Translations under genes and position numbers: made by a program
Assembly: GCF_027886475.1 (NCBI RefSeq)
Contig: NZ_CP115670.1
Span: 496,001 to 560,000, forward strand
Reading direction: 5' to 3'
DNA from: Corynebacterium sp. SCR221107
GTDB lineage: Bacteria > Actinomycetota > Actinomycetes > Mycobacteriales > Mycobacteriaceae
Length of the DNA: 64,000 bases
Notes under the pieces: generated by a model
Seen by the model: only the letters and a program-made list of their open reading frames with translations
The model's database searches: none
What the model was told of the DNA's origin: nothing
Part shown: one piece after another, positions 9,112 through 17,334 of the stretch
Numbering within the stretch: position 1 is the stretch's first letter
Layout of the letters: every line of letters begins with the position of its first letter

Positions 9112-10395
9112 CTACTCCGAATCGAAAGAGGTGGCGCGCCGCAAGCGGGCGCGGCGCGGGCGGGTGGTGGGAGAAGAGACTGCCGTTGAGGCCGGCTCAA
9201 CAGTGAGCCCTGTGGCCAGAGCGTGAGTGCGGCGCCGGGTGGGGCGCTGGGAATTGCGGGGCAGGCGCGGGGTGAAAAACCCAGGGAAGGTGGCCACCAT
9301 CAACCCCAGAACCAGCAGGTAGGGGATGTGATCCGGCATCTGCAGCGGCATCCAGGAGGTCACCATTGAGGTGGGGTCGCGCTGCAGCTCTACTGCGGCG
9401 GCAAGCAGCGGCACTAGGCCTGAGGTCACGGTCAGCCACTCGCCGGTGCCCCAGGAAATCTTGGTGTAGCTGGTGGCCTGGTTGCGAAGGCCTGCCACCA
9501 CCATGGAAATCACGAGGAATCCCAGGCCTGTGACCACAATGGGCACGGCGACATACATCGGCGCCGAGGCATCGAGGATCACGTACAGCCCGATGGCAGC
9601 GCCCATGAGCCCCAGGCCCGCGAAGGCGAAGGTGATCTGCCTCTGGAGCTTCGGTGCGTGGGTGCGCCTGCCGTAGCCGCGCGCATCCATCGACGCCGCC
9701 AGCGCCAAAGAGCGGTCCAGGGTGTCTTGGAAAACGGGCATGAGAATCCGCAAGAAACCGCGAATGCCCCGACCATCGTCGCCACGCAGCTTCCGGGCGC
9801 GGTTGATGCGCACCGCCGACTCGGCCATTTGCGGGGCGATGGTGATGCCGATGACCAGTGCGGTGCCGATCTCTCCCAGCGCGCCCGGCAGTGCCTTGAC
9901 CAAGGCTCTGGGGTGCGAAAGGGAGTTGGCTGCACCGATGGCCACGATCATGCAGCCGAGTACCAAACCTTGGGTCAGCGCCTGGAGCAGGCCTTCGGCG
10001 TAGACGGTGCCGAAGAGGTTGATGCCCGCGGCCCAGCTAGGAAGCTCAACCGTGGGAATCCGGAAAAGCTGCGTAGAGCCGACCTTGGATCCCACCAGGA
10101 TATGCATGATGATGCGGTAGACGATGATTCCGGCGGCGAGCATGAGATACACCGGGAAGGCCCGGGCCCATGGCGAGGAATCGCGCCTCGCCATCACCAC
10201 AAAACAAATTGCGCACAATGCTAAGAGCAATACATAGGGATTTGTGGTCAGGCTGGTTGCCCCGGCGATGCTCAACGCCCAGATCCACCATGCCCACGGG
10301 TGCAGGATCTTTCGGGAAAGCAGGTATCGCGTTATCCAGGCGGCACGCTCCGGGGAAGTTCGCATCGCGGCAGGAAGCTCGGTGTGATTGTCCAC
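9112..10395 (-). CDS. ECF transporter transmembrane component EcfT
   Basis: A 427-residue membrane scaffold that links the ATPase to the S component. It has about six to eight hydrophobic helices and, in the cytoplasmic coupling region, two Ala-Arg-containing motifs (NRARKLRG and ASMDARGYG) that in EcfT proteins insert into the ATPase grooves. The C-terminus is a basic tail rich in Arg and Thr. It follows the secreted DUF4430 gene by four bases and precedes the ATPase by six, so the operon is tightly packed. It is longer than usual EcfT (about 260-280 residues) because of extra membrane segments (TGEWLTVTSGLVPLLAA and HIPYLLVLGLMVATFPGFF) after the core. Confidence 0.88.
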   Translation of the reverse strand: MDNHTELPAAMRTSPERAAWITRYLLSRKILHPWAWWIWALSIAGATSLTTNPYVLLLALCAICFVVMARRDSSPWARAFPVYLMLAAGIIVYRIIMHILVGSKVGSTQLFRIPTVELPSWAAGINLFGTVYAEGLLQALTQGLVLGCMIVAIGAANSLSHPRALVKALPGALGEIGTALVIGITIAPQMAESAVRINRARKLRGDDGRGIRGFLRILMPVFQDTLDRSLALAASMDARGYGRRTHAPKLQRQITFAFAGLGLMGAAIGLYVILDASAPMYVAVPIVVTGLGFLVISMVVAGLRNQATSYTKISWGTGEWLTVTSGLVPLLAAAVELQRDPTSMVTSWMPLQMPDHIPYLLVLGLMVATFPGFFTPRLPRNSQRPTRRRTHALATGLTVEPASTAVSSPTTRPRRARLRRATSFDSE

Positions 10396-10399
10396 GTTC

Positions 10400-11362
10400 C
10401 TAGCCTTGGGTTTCTTTCTTGCGGATTGCCCACGTGGCCGTGGCCGCAGCGGCGGTCAGGGCGATGAAGGCAATCGTCATGCCGATCAACCACTTCTGAG
10501 AGTCGGTGCCCTGCGTGGCGGCGGTGGTGGTCACGTCTTTGCTGGTGGCGCCTTCGTCGCCGGCCGGGGCCTGCATGACCAGCGTGGACTTCGGCTTCTC
10601 GGACTCCGTCGCAGCGGCGCCGGACGACGGCTGCGTGCTCGACTCGCTCGCACTTGAAGGGGTCACCGCCCCGGAGGCCAAGGCCTCATACTCCTGCTTG
10701 CTAATGCGCCTTCCTTCGGCATCGAGGTAGACGACCACCTCGTCTGGATTATCGGGGTTTGTTTCGGGGGTCGGCGTGGCCCGCGTACCACTAGCTGCTT
10801 GCCCATTCGCGGTGGTAGTCAGCGGTTCAGCGGCAAGCAGTGCGGGGTCGATGTTGCTGAGCCCGGAATTGCTGGTGGAGCCATCGGCGGTGCTTTCCGT
10901 CGCCCGCGATGAAGGAATCGACCCCGGCTCCTCGCCGGCGCCCCATGTCCACGCCTCAACGCTGCCCGCCTCCGGGTAGTAGGCGAACGCGCCGAGGTTA
11001 CTGTATTCCCAAGAATCACCGTCGAGCGTTGCGTGCCAATAGGACCAGTACGCATCGACCGGCGAGGAGGTCAGGCACTTATCGACGCTGTCATCAGGGG
11101 AGCCGTTGATTCGGCAGATGAAGTCCGGTTGCTTCTGTGTGACGGTGACCGAAAACCCCGCCGCGCGCAGGGTATCGTAGCCATTGCCTCCGGGGTTGGC
11201 GCAGCCGGTGGCAAAACCCTCCACCATGACGGTGACCTGATCATCGCTGCAGGGTGTGGTCGCGGCCGCAGCCTGCGGGGTACCCGGCCCCGCCGCTTGG
11301 AGCGCGATGAGCGCTATTGCCATGGCAAGGCCACGAAGGCGATGGGAAAGAGAAAAGGACAC
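10400..11362 (-). CDS. Secreted DUF4430 protein (transcobalamin/intrinsic factor beta-domain-like) with C-terminal anchor
   Basis: A 320-residue surface protein. It has a signal peptide (SHRLRGLAMAIALIALQAAG, cleavage near QAAAA) and an extracellular domain at about 35-150. That domain carries VTVMVEGF, Cys pairs (CSDD...GCANPG and FICR...KCLTSS), AYWSYWHATLDG and AGSVEAWTWG, all features of the DUF4430 fold. A long Ser/Thr/Pro linker and one membrane helix (WLIGMTIAFIALTAAAATATWAI) ending in RKKETQG follow. GTG at 11362 is chosen because AAGGA precedes it and it opens the signal peptide. It is the second gene of the riboswitch-controlled operon, between the alpha-repeat protein and EcfT. By analogy with animal transcobalamin it should contact the B12 ligand. 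This role is inferred. Confidence 0.8.
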   Translation of the reverse strand: MSFSLSHRLRGLAMAIALIALQAAGPGTPQAAAATTPCSDDQVTVMVEGFATGCANPGGNGYDTLRAAGFSVTVTQKQPDFICRINGSPDDSVDKCLTSSPVDAYWSYWHATLDGDSWEYSNLGAFAYYPEAGSVEAWTWGAGEEPGSIPSSRATESTADGSTSNSGLSNIDPALLAAEPLTTTANGQAASGTRATPTPETNPDNPDEVVVYLDAEGRRISKQEYEALASGAVTPSSASESSTQPSSGAAATESEKPKSTLVMQAPAGDEGATSKDVTTTAATQGTDSQKWLIGMTIAFIALTAAAATATWAIRKKETQG

Positions 11363-11477
11363 GATAGGTTCCTTCTGTTGTTTTCGAGGTTGGCACGAGG
11401 CCCGCACCAGGACCATGAGAGTTAAATAAGGTGCATGAAGTGCGGATATAGGTAGGGTAAAGCGGCGAGGCGAACTC

Positions 11478-12704
11478 TTAGAGGGTTCCGAGTAGCCCGG
11501 CCAGGCCACCGCTTCCGAGGCCAAGTGCGATGAGGAGGCCGATGATCCCGGCCACGATGATTGCAATGCCACCGCCGCTCGAGCCGGATTCATTGGTGTG
11601 CGAGGGTGTTGGCCGCTCGCTGGTGCTAGGGGCAGCCGTGGTGGGAACAGCCTGCGGCAGGTCGACCTTATTCGCATTTGCGTAATTGGCACCGGCGAAG
11701 CCGATCGCCGCTTGTACGCTGGCCCGCCGGATCTGATCGGTGGGGCCGGAAGGCGCGGAGGTCTGGCTTCGTGACCAAGCGAAGGCGCCCTTCAGCGAGG
11801 CGGGTGCCGAGGCGTCAAACCTCAGCGATGAAAGGTAGCTGTGTGCACGATGAAAGCCCTCCTGGTCCCTGGTGACCGCGAACGCTCCGGCGGCGAGACC
11901 AGTGGTGTTGGCGTTGACCGGAAGTTGTTCGGAGGCAAGCCCGCCATCCGCGCCCTGCTTGGCGCGCAGGAACTGGGTTGCAGACTGCAGGTGCGGGTCT
12001 TCCGGATGAGTCAAGGAAACGGCTTGAATGAGCAAAGCAGTGGTATCGGTGTTCTCCTGCGCGCAATTCGGCGGCGTGGCGGCGCTGAGCGGGATCGCGC
12101 CGGATTCGCACTGCTGATGAAGCAGGAACTGCGCCGCCCGGGCAGCCGCCGTTGCCTCGCCGCTGCGCGAGAGTGCGATGACTGCCCACGCCTGGCTGAA
12201 GTTATAGACGGTATCAGTGGCGCCGACGCCTCGGAGCGCGCCATCGGCGCCGACTGCCGCGACGAGTTCCTGTAGGAGGGAGGCATCGACGTCATTGCGA
12301 GAGGCACGCAGTGCAACAATCTTCGCCAGGCGACCGGCGTCGGTTTCGCTACCTGCATGAATAAAGGCATCCGCCTCCTGTTTGATGGCATCATAGGTGG
12401 CGTCGGCCTGGGCTTGCTGTCCGCCGAGTGCATCGAGAGCGAAGACCGCGTCGATGCTCAATCCCACGTCCGGGGTGTCCACCACGGAAGGCATGAGATT
12501 AGTGCCGGTGGCTGAGAGTTCCCGGGCGATGAAAGCGGCAGTGTCTGCGGTAATTGCGGTGTCCGCGGGGCCCGCAGTGTCTGCGGTGGCAGCGACGGCG
12601 GGTGCCGGTGCCGCTACACTGAGCAGGCCGGCGGAAATGGAGGCGGCGACCGTCCGCATCCCGCGTGCGGGGAACCGGGGGTTTATTGCTAGCACGAAGC
12701 GCAT
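11478..12704 (-). CDS. Secreted alpha/alpha-repeat protein (intrinsic factor alpha-domain / prenyltransferase-like) with C-terminal anchor
   Basis: A 408-residue surface protein and first gene of the cobalamin-controlled operon. After a signal peptide (MRTVAASISAGLLSVAAPAPAVA) it contains repeated helix pairs with small-residue motifs: DVGLSIDAVFALDALG, DAGRLAKIVALRAS, NFSQAWAVIALSRSG, NTDTTALLIQAVSL, ADGGLASEQ and NANTTGLAAGAFAV. The TTGLA/TALLIQA pattern and the DGG turns are those of alpha6-alpha6 barrels of the prenyltransferase/squalene cyclase and transcobalamin-intrinsic factor type. A Ser/Thr linker and a Gly-rich membrane helix (GIAIIVAGIIGLLIALGLG) end the protein. ATG at 12704 has AAGGAG upstream. 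With the next gene's beta domain it would reconstitute both halves of an intrinsic-factor-like B12 binder. Fold assignment is by motif, not by structure. Confidence 0.72.
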   Translation of the reverse strand: MRFVLAINPRFPARGMRTVAASISAGLLSVAAPAPAVAATADTAGPADTAITADTAAFIARELSATGTNLMPSVVDTPDVGLSIDAVFALDALGGQQAQADATYDAIKQEADAFIHAGSETDAGRLAKIVALRASRNDVDASLLQELVAAVGADGALRGVGATDTVYNFSQAWAVIALSRSGEATAAARAAQFLLHQQCESGAIPLSAATPPNCAQENTDTTALLIQAVSLTHPEDPHLQSATQFLRAKQGADGGLASEQLPVNANTTGLAAGAFAVTRDQEGFHRAHSYLSSLRFDASAPASLKGAFAWSRSQTSAPSGPTDQIRRASVQAAIGFAGANYANANKVDLPQAVPTTAAPSTSERPTPSHTNESGSSGGGIAIIVAGIIGLLIALGLGSGGLAGLLGTL

Positions 12705-12779
12705 GGGCAGGCTCCTTAGGGAGGGTGTGTGAGGGGAATCTTTGAGCCATAACACCTACCTGGGGCCACCAAGATGGTC

Positions 12780-12935
12780 TTCTGGCACCGTAATCCGCGA
12801 CGGGTTCAGAAAATGCGGTGCGTCAGGCGATCCGACTCGCAGAAGAACTGCACACGGTTGCGGGACAGCGCCGGGTTCGCACCGGACTTTCCCTGAGAGC
12901 ACCACTTTCTTATGAACTTTTGCTTTCCTTGAGTC
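12780..12935 (-). promoter_or_regulatory. Cobalamin riboswitch controlling the ECF/transcobalamin-like operon
   Basis: Read on the minus strand, the core (12912 to 12851) is GGGAAAGTCCGGTGCGAACC, then CGGCGCTGTCCCGCAACCGTG. It is followed by GCGAGTCGGATCGCCTGACG and an acceptor region. This is a clear cobalamin (AdoCbl-type) riboswitch. It ends about 75 bases before the first gene of the operon (12704), whose AAGGAG lies in the expression platform. High cobalamin would be expected to shut off the uptake operon. Outer limits are approximate. Confidence 0.93.
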
Positions 12936-13404
12936 TAGGTAGCTGGGGAGGCGAGGGGCAAAAATTGCGCAATATCCCACAATCGGAACTTCCCGGAAGG
13001 AACCGGTACGTTCCGGAATCTTCATCGTGGCTGTTTCCACGACGCCGGGCAGCGGTGGCATCCGGACCATGATGCGGGAGAAACGCGCGATCGTGCCCCA
13101 AAGTACGCAGGCTATCCGGGGTTCTCCGCCTATTGCCGTCGGCAAGCGTGCATAGCACAAGATCCCGCAAGCACACCTTGCTTTCCGCGGTTGGTATGTG
13201 CTTAAATTGTCGGGTTGCCTTTCATAGGTCGGTCGAAGCGTGCAGTTTTCCGGGCTCCTCGACCGAGACCCCTCGACGATAAGCGCCTTTTGGCCCTGGG
13301 TTCGATGTTTGCGACAAGCAAATGTGCAAGGCTACGAAGTACATAGACCGCGCGAGTCAGTTCGGAAATCTGGCCCGCATAAAATCCAGGTCAAGGAGAC
13401 CCTA
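12936..13404. other. Divergent promoter region between the cobalamin operon and rplN
   Basis: This holds the minus-strand promoter for the riboswitch transcript and a leader of roughly 200 bases before rplN on the plus strand. No conserved gene is visible; open frames here lack recognisable motifs. A copy of the dispersed motif (CCGTCGGCAAGC) lies at 13137-13148. A ribosomal-protein leader regulator may exist but I could not identify one. Confidence 0.5.
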
Positions 13405-13773
13405 GTGATTCAGCAGGAATCGCGTCTGAAGGTCGCCGACAACACTGGTGCACGTGAAATCCTGTGCATCCGCGTTCTCGGTGGATCTACCCGACGTTTT
13501 GCTGGCATCGGTGACGTCATCGTCGCCACTGTCAAGGATGCTACCCCTGGCGGCAACGTCAAGGCTGGCGATGTTGTGAAGGCTGTCGTCGTTCGCGCTA
13601 AGAAGGAGACCCGTCGTCCGGACGGCTCCTACATCAAGTTCGACGAGAACGCTGCCGTCATCATCAAGAACGACAACGAGCCACGTGGTACCCGTATCTT
13701 CGGCCCAGTTGCTCGCGAGCTTCGTGACAAGAAGTTCATGAAGATCGTTTCTCTCGCACCGGAGGTGATCTAA
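13405..13773 (+). CDS. rplN: 50S ribosomal protein L14
   Basis: 122 residues, full family length. L14 contacts the 30S subunit at the inter-subunit bridge. Typical segments are visible: [15 protein letters not shown] at the start, [16 protein letters not shown] in the middle and [23 protein letters not shown] at the end. GTG at 13405 follows AAGGAGACC. It opens a plus-strand transcript with rplX and rplE (3-base gaps), separated from the upstream S10 genes by the cobalamin locus, so it has its own promoter. Confidence 0.97.
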   Translation: MIQQESRLKVADNTGAREILCIRVLGGSTRRFAGIGDVIVATVKDATPGGNVKAGDVVKAVVVRAKKETRRPDGSYIKFDENAAVIIKNDNEPRGTRIFGPVARELRDKKFMKIVSLAPEVI

Positions 13774-13776
13774 CTT

Positions 13777-14091
13777 ATGAAGATCCATAAGGGCGATACG
13801 GTCATTGTTATTTCCGGCCCGGACAAGGGTGCTAAGGGCAAGGTCATCCAGGCTTTCCCGAAGACCCAGAAGGTCCTGGTTGAGGGTGTCAACCGCGTGA
13901 AGAAGCACGTCGCTAACTCCGCACCGGAGCGCGGCGCTGAGTCCGGCGGAATCGTCACCCAGGAGGCTCCGATCCACGTTTCCAACGTGATGATCCTGGA
14001 CTCCGACGGTAACCCAACCCGCGTTGGCTACCGCTTCGATGAGAACGGCAAGAAGGTCCGTATCTCGCGTCGTAACGGGAAGGACATCTAA
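13777..14091 (+). CDS. rplX: 50S ribosomal protein L24
   Basis: 104 residues, standard length. The KOW motif is clear near the N-terminus ([20 protein letters not shown]), and the domain continues with [12 protein letters not shown]24 starts assembly of the 50S subunit. It lies three bases after rplN and two bases before rplE in one operon. Confidence 0.97.
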   Translation: MKIHKGDTVIVISGPDKGAKGKVIQAFPKTQKVLVEGVNRVKKHVANSAPERGAESGGIVTQEAPIHVSNVMILDSDGNPTRVGYRFDENGKKVRISRRNGKDI

Positions 14092-14093
14092 TC

Positions 14094-14672
14094 ATGAGCG
14101 AGAACTACACTCCACGTCTCAAGACCCGCTACCGCGAAGAGATCCGTCCGGCGCTGAACGGGAAGTTCAGCTACGACAACGTTATGCAGATCCCAGGCGT
14201 GACCAAGGTCGTCGTCAACATGGGTGTCGGCGAGGCTGCTCGTGACTCCAAGCTGATCAACGGTGCTCTCGAGGACCTGACCGCTATCACCGGCCAGAAA
14301 CCAGAGCTGCGTCGCGCTAAGAAGTCCATCGCTAACTTCAAGCTGCGTGAGGGCATGCCGATCGGCGCCCGCGTCACCCTGCGTGGCGATCGCATGTGGG
14401 AGTTCCTGGACCGTCTGCTGACCGTGGCTCTGCCACGTATCCGCGACTTCCGCGGCCTGTCCGACCAGCAGTTCGATGGCCACGGCAACTACACCTTCGG
14501 TCTGACCGAGCAGACCATGTTCTACGAAATCGACGTGGACAAGGTTGACCGCCCACGCGGTATGGACATCACCGTTGTTACCACCGCCACCAACAACGAG
14601 GAAGGCCGCGAGCTGCTCCTGCACCTCGGCTTTCCGTTCAAGGGCGAGGACGGCAACAAGGCTCAGGTCTAG
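14094..14672 (+). CDS. rplE: 50S ribosomal protein L5
   Basis: 192 residues, typical actinobacterial length. It binds 5S rRNA. Family signatures are visible: [36 protein letters not shown] and [10 protein letters not shown]. It is the last gene of this part of the spc operon. In most bacteria rpsN and rpsH follow directly, but here a terminator and an inverted thiamine operon intervene before rpsH at 18568. Confidence 0.97.
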   Translation: MSENYTPRLKTRYREEIRPALNGKFSYDNVMQIPGVTKVVVNMGVGEAARDSKLINGALEDLTAITGQKPELRRAKKSIANFKLREGMPIGARVTLRGDRMWEFLDRLLTVALPRIRDFRGLSDQQFDGHGNYTFGLTEQTMFYEIDVDKVDRPRGMDITVVTTATNNEEGRELLLHLGFPFKGEDGNKAQV

Positions 14673-14690
14673 TCTTTAGATCTTCCTTGA

Positions 14691-14735
14691 AGGCACCCAG
14701 CCAGATCTTTGTGATCGGGTTGGGTGCCTTTTGTG
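14691..14735 (+). terminator. Rho-independent terminator after rplE (copy 1 of a duplicated module)
   Basis: AGGCACCCA (14691-14699) pairs with TGGGTGCCT and is followed by TTTTGTGT. The loop sequence contains GATCTTTGTGATCGGG. A near-identical copy lies at 14975-15021. Confidence 0.85.
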
Positions 14736-14788
14736 TAGGCGCTGCGTCATTTTTCTGCGCGATGAGGGTTGCTCGTGTGGGGCTGCAA

Positions 14789-14877
14789 GTTTGCGGTCGA
14801 AAAGAGTTGGTCGAAAAGACCCCTTTTTGCCCGCCGGAATTTCGACCCTTTTCGACCGTTTCCTTTCGACCGCAAAC
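14789..14877. repeat. Long two-tier palindrome between rplE and the thiamine operon
   Basis: The outer arms GTTTGCGGTCGAAA (14789-14802) and TTTCGACCGCAAAC (14864-14877) are perfect 14-base inverted repeats. After symmetric 6-base internal loops, inner arms GGTCGAAAAG (14809-14818) and CTTTTCGACC (14848-14857) pair again, leaving a 29-base loop. There is no open reading frame of note. It could be a structured RNA, a protein-binding site or a small mobile palindromic element; the sequence does not decide. Confidence 0.75.
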
Positions 14878-14974
14878 CTGAAGCCGTAGCATTTGAGCGT
14901 TCAGTTCGCCGTTAGACGGATGGTTTCACGGTGCGTTGGCAGGGCGGACCTCTTCGGGAGGGGGCATCCTCTAG

Positions 14975-15021
14975 ATGGCACCCAGGCGGATCTTTGCGAT
15001 CGGGTCGGGTGCCTTTTTGTG
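14975..15021 (+). terminator. Second copy of the rplE-type terminator
   Basis: TGGCACCC...GGGTGCC followed by TTTTTGTGT, with the inner sequence GGATCTTTGCGATCGGG, is nearly identical to 14691-14735. It points in the plus direction into the 3' end of the inverted thiD-tenA gene, so it does not end an obvious gene of its own. It could prevent read-through from the rplE side into antisense of the thiamine operon. Confidence 0.7.
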
Positions 15022-15049
15022 TCGCACGTAATGCGCCTAGGTCTCGCGG

Positions 15050-16621
15050 CTAACCGCGACGCGAAGCCTGGTCAAAGAACCACAGCTCGTGATAACAGGC
15101 CTGGAGGAACGCCGCGGCCGCAGTAAGGCGCTGTGTTGCTGGTGCTGCAGCGAGTGCTTGCTCGGCGTGGGCGATGGCGACGGAGGTGGCCGCCTCAAAA
15201 TCGCTGCCGGAGTACATGCTCAACCACGCATGATAGGGGTGACTGTCATGGTTGTGGCTGGCCAGAACCCGGCCTACCTCCGCATACAGCCAGTAACAGG
15301 GCAGTACCGCAGCAACGCCTACCGCGTAGTCCTGGGTGAGTGCGGTGGCCGTGAGGAAGTCCGTGTAGGCGCGCGTTACACCCGAGGGGCCTTGGGTGTG
15401 GTAGTCGGCGCCGAGCCAGGCTACGTGGAGGGAGGATTCCACGGTCAGGCATTCGGCGGCGCCCGCAGCCCAAAACGCCTGGGCGTCCGGATCGGGGGCC
15501 TTGACGGCGAGCATTGCCAAGGCCTTTGAATACGACCGCAAGTACTGGGCGTCCTGGTCCTGGTAGAAGGTGAAATCCTCCGGCGCCAAGGTGCCATTGC
15601 CTAGCTGCTTGATAAAGGGTAGCTCGGTGATGCGGTGCCAGACGCCGGCGGCACCGTCCCATAGCGCCTGGGTCCAGGGGCCGGCGGCTGGGATGCGCGC
15701 TGGCAGGACTGGGTTCGTCGGCGTCGGCAGGAGATGGTCCGGGGTATCTGCCGCGAGCGCGCTCAGGCCTGCGTGGAAGGCGAGAGGGGTGGTATCTGCC
15801 GCGGCGGCCTGCGCCCAGAGGCGGTGGAAGTGTGAAATTGGGCCGTTCCCGTGGCCGACCTGGAGGTGGGCCGGGTCTGCAGCAGCCGAGATGGCGTCGG
15901 CGATCCAGCGGGTGCTCCACGCCAACGCCTCCGGAAGTGATTGACCGCGGGCGATGCGTGTAGCCAGGGCTGAGGATAGTGAACAGCCTGTGCCGTGGGT
16001 GTTGGGAGTGTCGATGCGCGGGGAAGGCCAGTGCCCCTGCACTCCCTCGGCGGTGACCAACGCGTTTCCCGCATCCGCTCCCACCAGGTGCCCGCCCTTG
16101 ACCACGACCGCGGTGTCATATTTCTGCGCGACTGAGCGCGCAATCGAGCATGCCTCCTCCCAGGTGGTGGGGGCTTGTGTTTCCGCGAGAACGGCAAGTT
16201 CCGGGATATTGGGGGTGATCACGGTGGCCAAGCGCAAAAACTCGCGCAGGGCCTGCTCAGCATCGGCTTTCAGGAGACGGTCGCCGCTGGTGGAGATCAT
16301 CACCGGATCTACTACAACTGGGATGTGACCCTGCTCTTTCAGCCAGCTGGTGACCGTGTCGATGATCTCGGCAGACCCAAGCATGCCGACCTTGATGGCG
16401 TCGATGCGCACGTCCTGGCTTACTGCCTCCAGCTGTTGCAGGAGGAAGTCCATCGGTGGGACATGGATGGAGCGCACGCCCTGGGTGTTTTGGGCGACGA
16501 GGGCGGTGACCACGTTCATGCCGTAGCCTCCGGCAGCGGAGATCGATTTCAGATCCGCCTGCGCGCCCGCCCCGCCCGTGGGATCGGTGCCGGCGATGGA
16601 CAACACGTTAGGAATGCGCAC
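15050..16621 (-). CDS. thiD: Fused hydroxymethylpyrimidine(-phosphate) kinase ThiD and TenA-like thiaminase II domain
   Basis: 523 residues. The N-terminal half (about 1-265) is a PfkB-type HMP/HMP-P kinase: NVLSIAGTDPTGGAGAQADLK at the start, VVVDPVMISTSGDRLL and the anion-hole region TPNTHGTGCSLSSALA. The C-terminal half (about 310-523) is TenA/thiaminase II-like, with FTFYQDQDAQYLRSYSKALA, ECLTVESSLH and CYHELWFFDQ. It would phosphorylate the pyrimidine precursor and salvage it from damaged thiamine. The start GTG at 16621 overlaps the end of thiE by 14 bases. Such ThiD-TenA fusions occur in corynebacteria. Confidence 0.9.
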   Translation of the reverse strand: MRIPNVLSIAGTDPTGGAGAQADLKSISAAGGYGMNVVTALVAQNTQGVRSIHVPPMDFLLQQLEAVSQDVRIDAIKVGMLGSAEIIDTVTSWLKEQGHIPVVVDPVMISTSGDRLLKADAEQALREFLRLATVITPNIPELAVLAETQAPTTWEEACSIARSVAQKYDTAVVVKGGHLVGADAGNALVTAEGVQGHWPSPRIDTPNTHGTGCSLSSALATRIARGQSLPEALAWSTRWIADAISAAADPAHLQVGHGNGPISHFHRLWAQAAAADTTPLAFHAGLSALAADTPDHLLPTPTNPVLPARIPAAGPWTQALWDGAAGVWHRITELPFIKQLGNGTLAPEDFTFYQDQDAQYLRSYSKALAMLAVKAPDPDAQAFWAAGAAECLTVESSLHVAWLGADYHTQGPSGVTRAYTDFLTATALTQDYAVGVAAVLPCYWLYAEVGRVLASHNHDSHPYHAWLSMYSGSDFEAATSVAIAHAEQALAAAPATQRLTAAAAFLQACYHELWFFDQASRRG

Positions 16622-17276
16622 TCTTTTTCTCCTGGAAGCTTGACCGTAGATCCTGCGCTGCGGCGAAAGGATCGTCTGCTCCCATGATGGCAGAGACCAC
16701 GCAGATTCCGTCGATGTCCGTCGCCGCGAGTGCCCCTGCATTGTGCTTATCGACGCCGCCAATGGCCACACTCGCCACCCCGGCACGCCGCGCGAGGGTG
16801 GCGATGCGGGCTACGCCCTCGACTCCGCAGGCCGCTGGCGTGTCCGGCTTGGTGGCGGTGTCGCGGACGGGGCCTAACCCGATGACGTCGGGAAGCGGAA
16901 CACCGGCGGCGGCGCATTCTTCGAGGCATCGATGCCACTGCTGCTCGTTTTCAATAGTGAGTCCGATCATCTGCTGAGGCGGCAACAGCTGTCGGGCCTG
17001 CACATAGGGCATGTCCGACTGGCCGATATGCAGATGCAGTCCCAGCGCGCGTGCGACTTGAACGCGATCGTTGACAAACAGGGGCACAGTCGCACGGGCC
17101 TGCTGGATTGCGCGGGCCTGCTGGAGGAACTGCTCGTCGGTAGCGTGTTTATCGCGCAGCTGTACCACGCTGACCCCGCCGGCAATTGCGCGACTGATGA
17201 CGTCGGGAAGCTCTTGAGGGGAGTAGTAGCTGGGGTCGGTGACCAGATAGAGGCCCCAATCAACCTTTATGCTCAT
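16608..17276 (-). CDS. thiE: Thiamine-phosphate synthase
   Basis: 222 residues, a TIM barrel that joins HMP-pyrophosphate and thiazole phosphate to give thiamine monophosphate. Motifs visible are LYLVTDPSYYSPQELPD at the start, VVQLRDKHATDEQF, LFVNDRVQVA, LHIGQSDM, VIGLGPVRDTATKPDTP and VASVAIGGVDKHNAG. ATG at 17276 is chosen because the conserved domain starts eight residues later. It lies 58 bases after thiM and overlaps thiD-tenA, forming a minus-strand thiamine salvage operon. Confidence 0.93.
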   Translation of the reverse strand: MSIKVDWGLYLVTDPSYYSPQELPDVISRAIAGGVSVVQLRDKHATDEQFLQQARAIQQARATVPLFVNDRVQVARALGLHLHIGQSDMPYVQARQLLPPQQMIGLTIENEQQWHRCLEECAAAGVPLPDVIGLGPVRDTATKPDTPAACGVEGVARIATLARRAGVASVAIGGVDKHNAGALAATDIDGICVVSAIMGADDPFAAAQDLRSSFQEKKSAHS

Positions 17277-17334
17277 GTGCCTAGTTCGATCCTTTTTCTG
17301 CCGAAGGTTTCCATCCACACTGGCCAGCGAGCAC

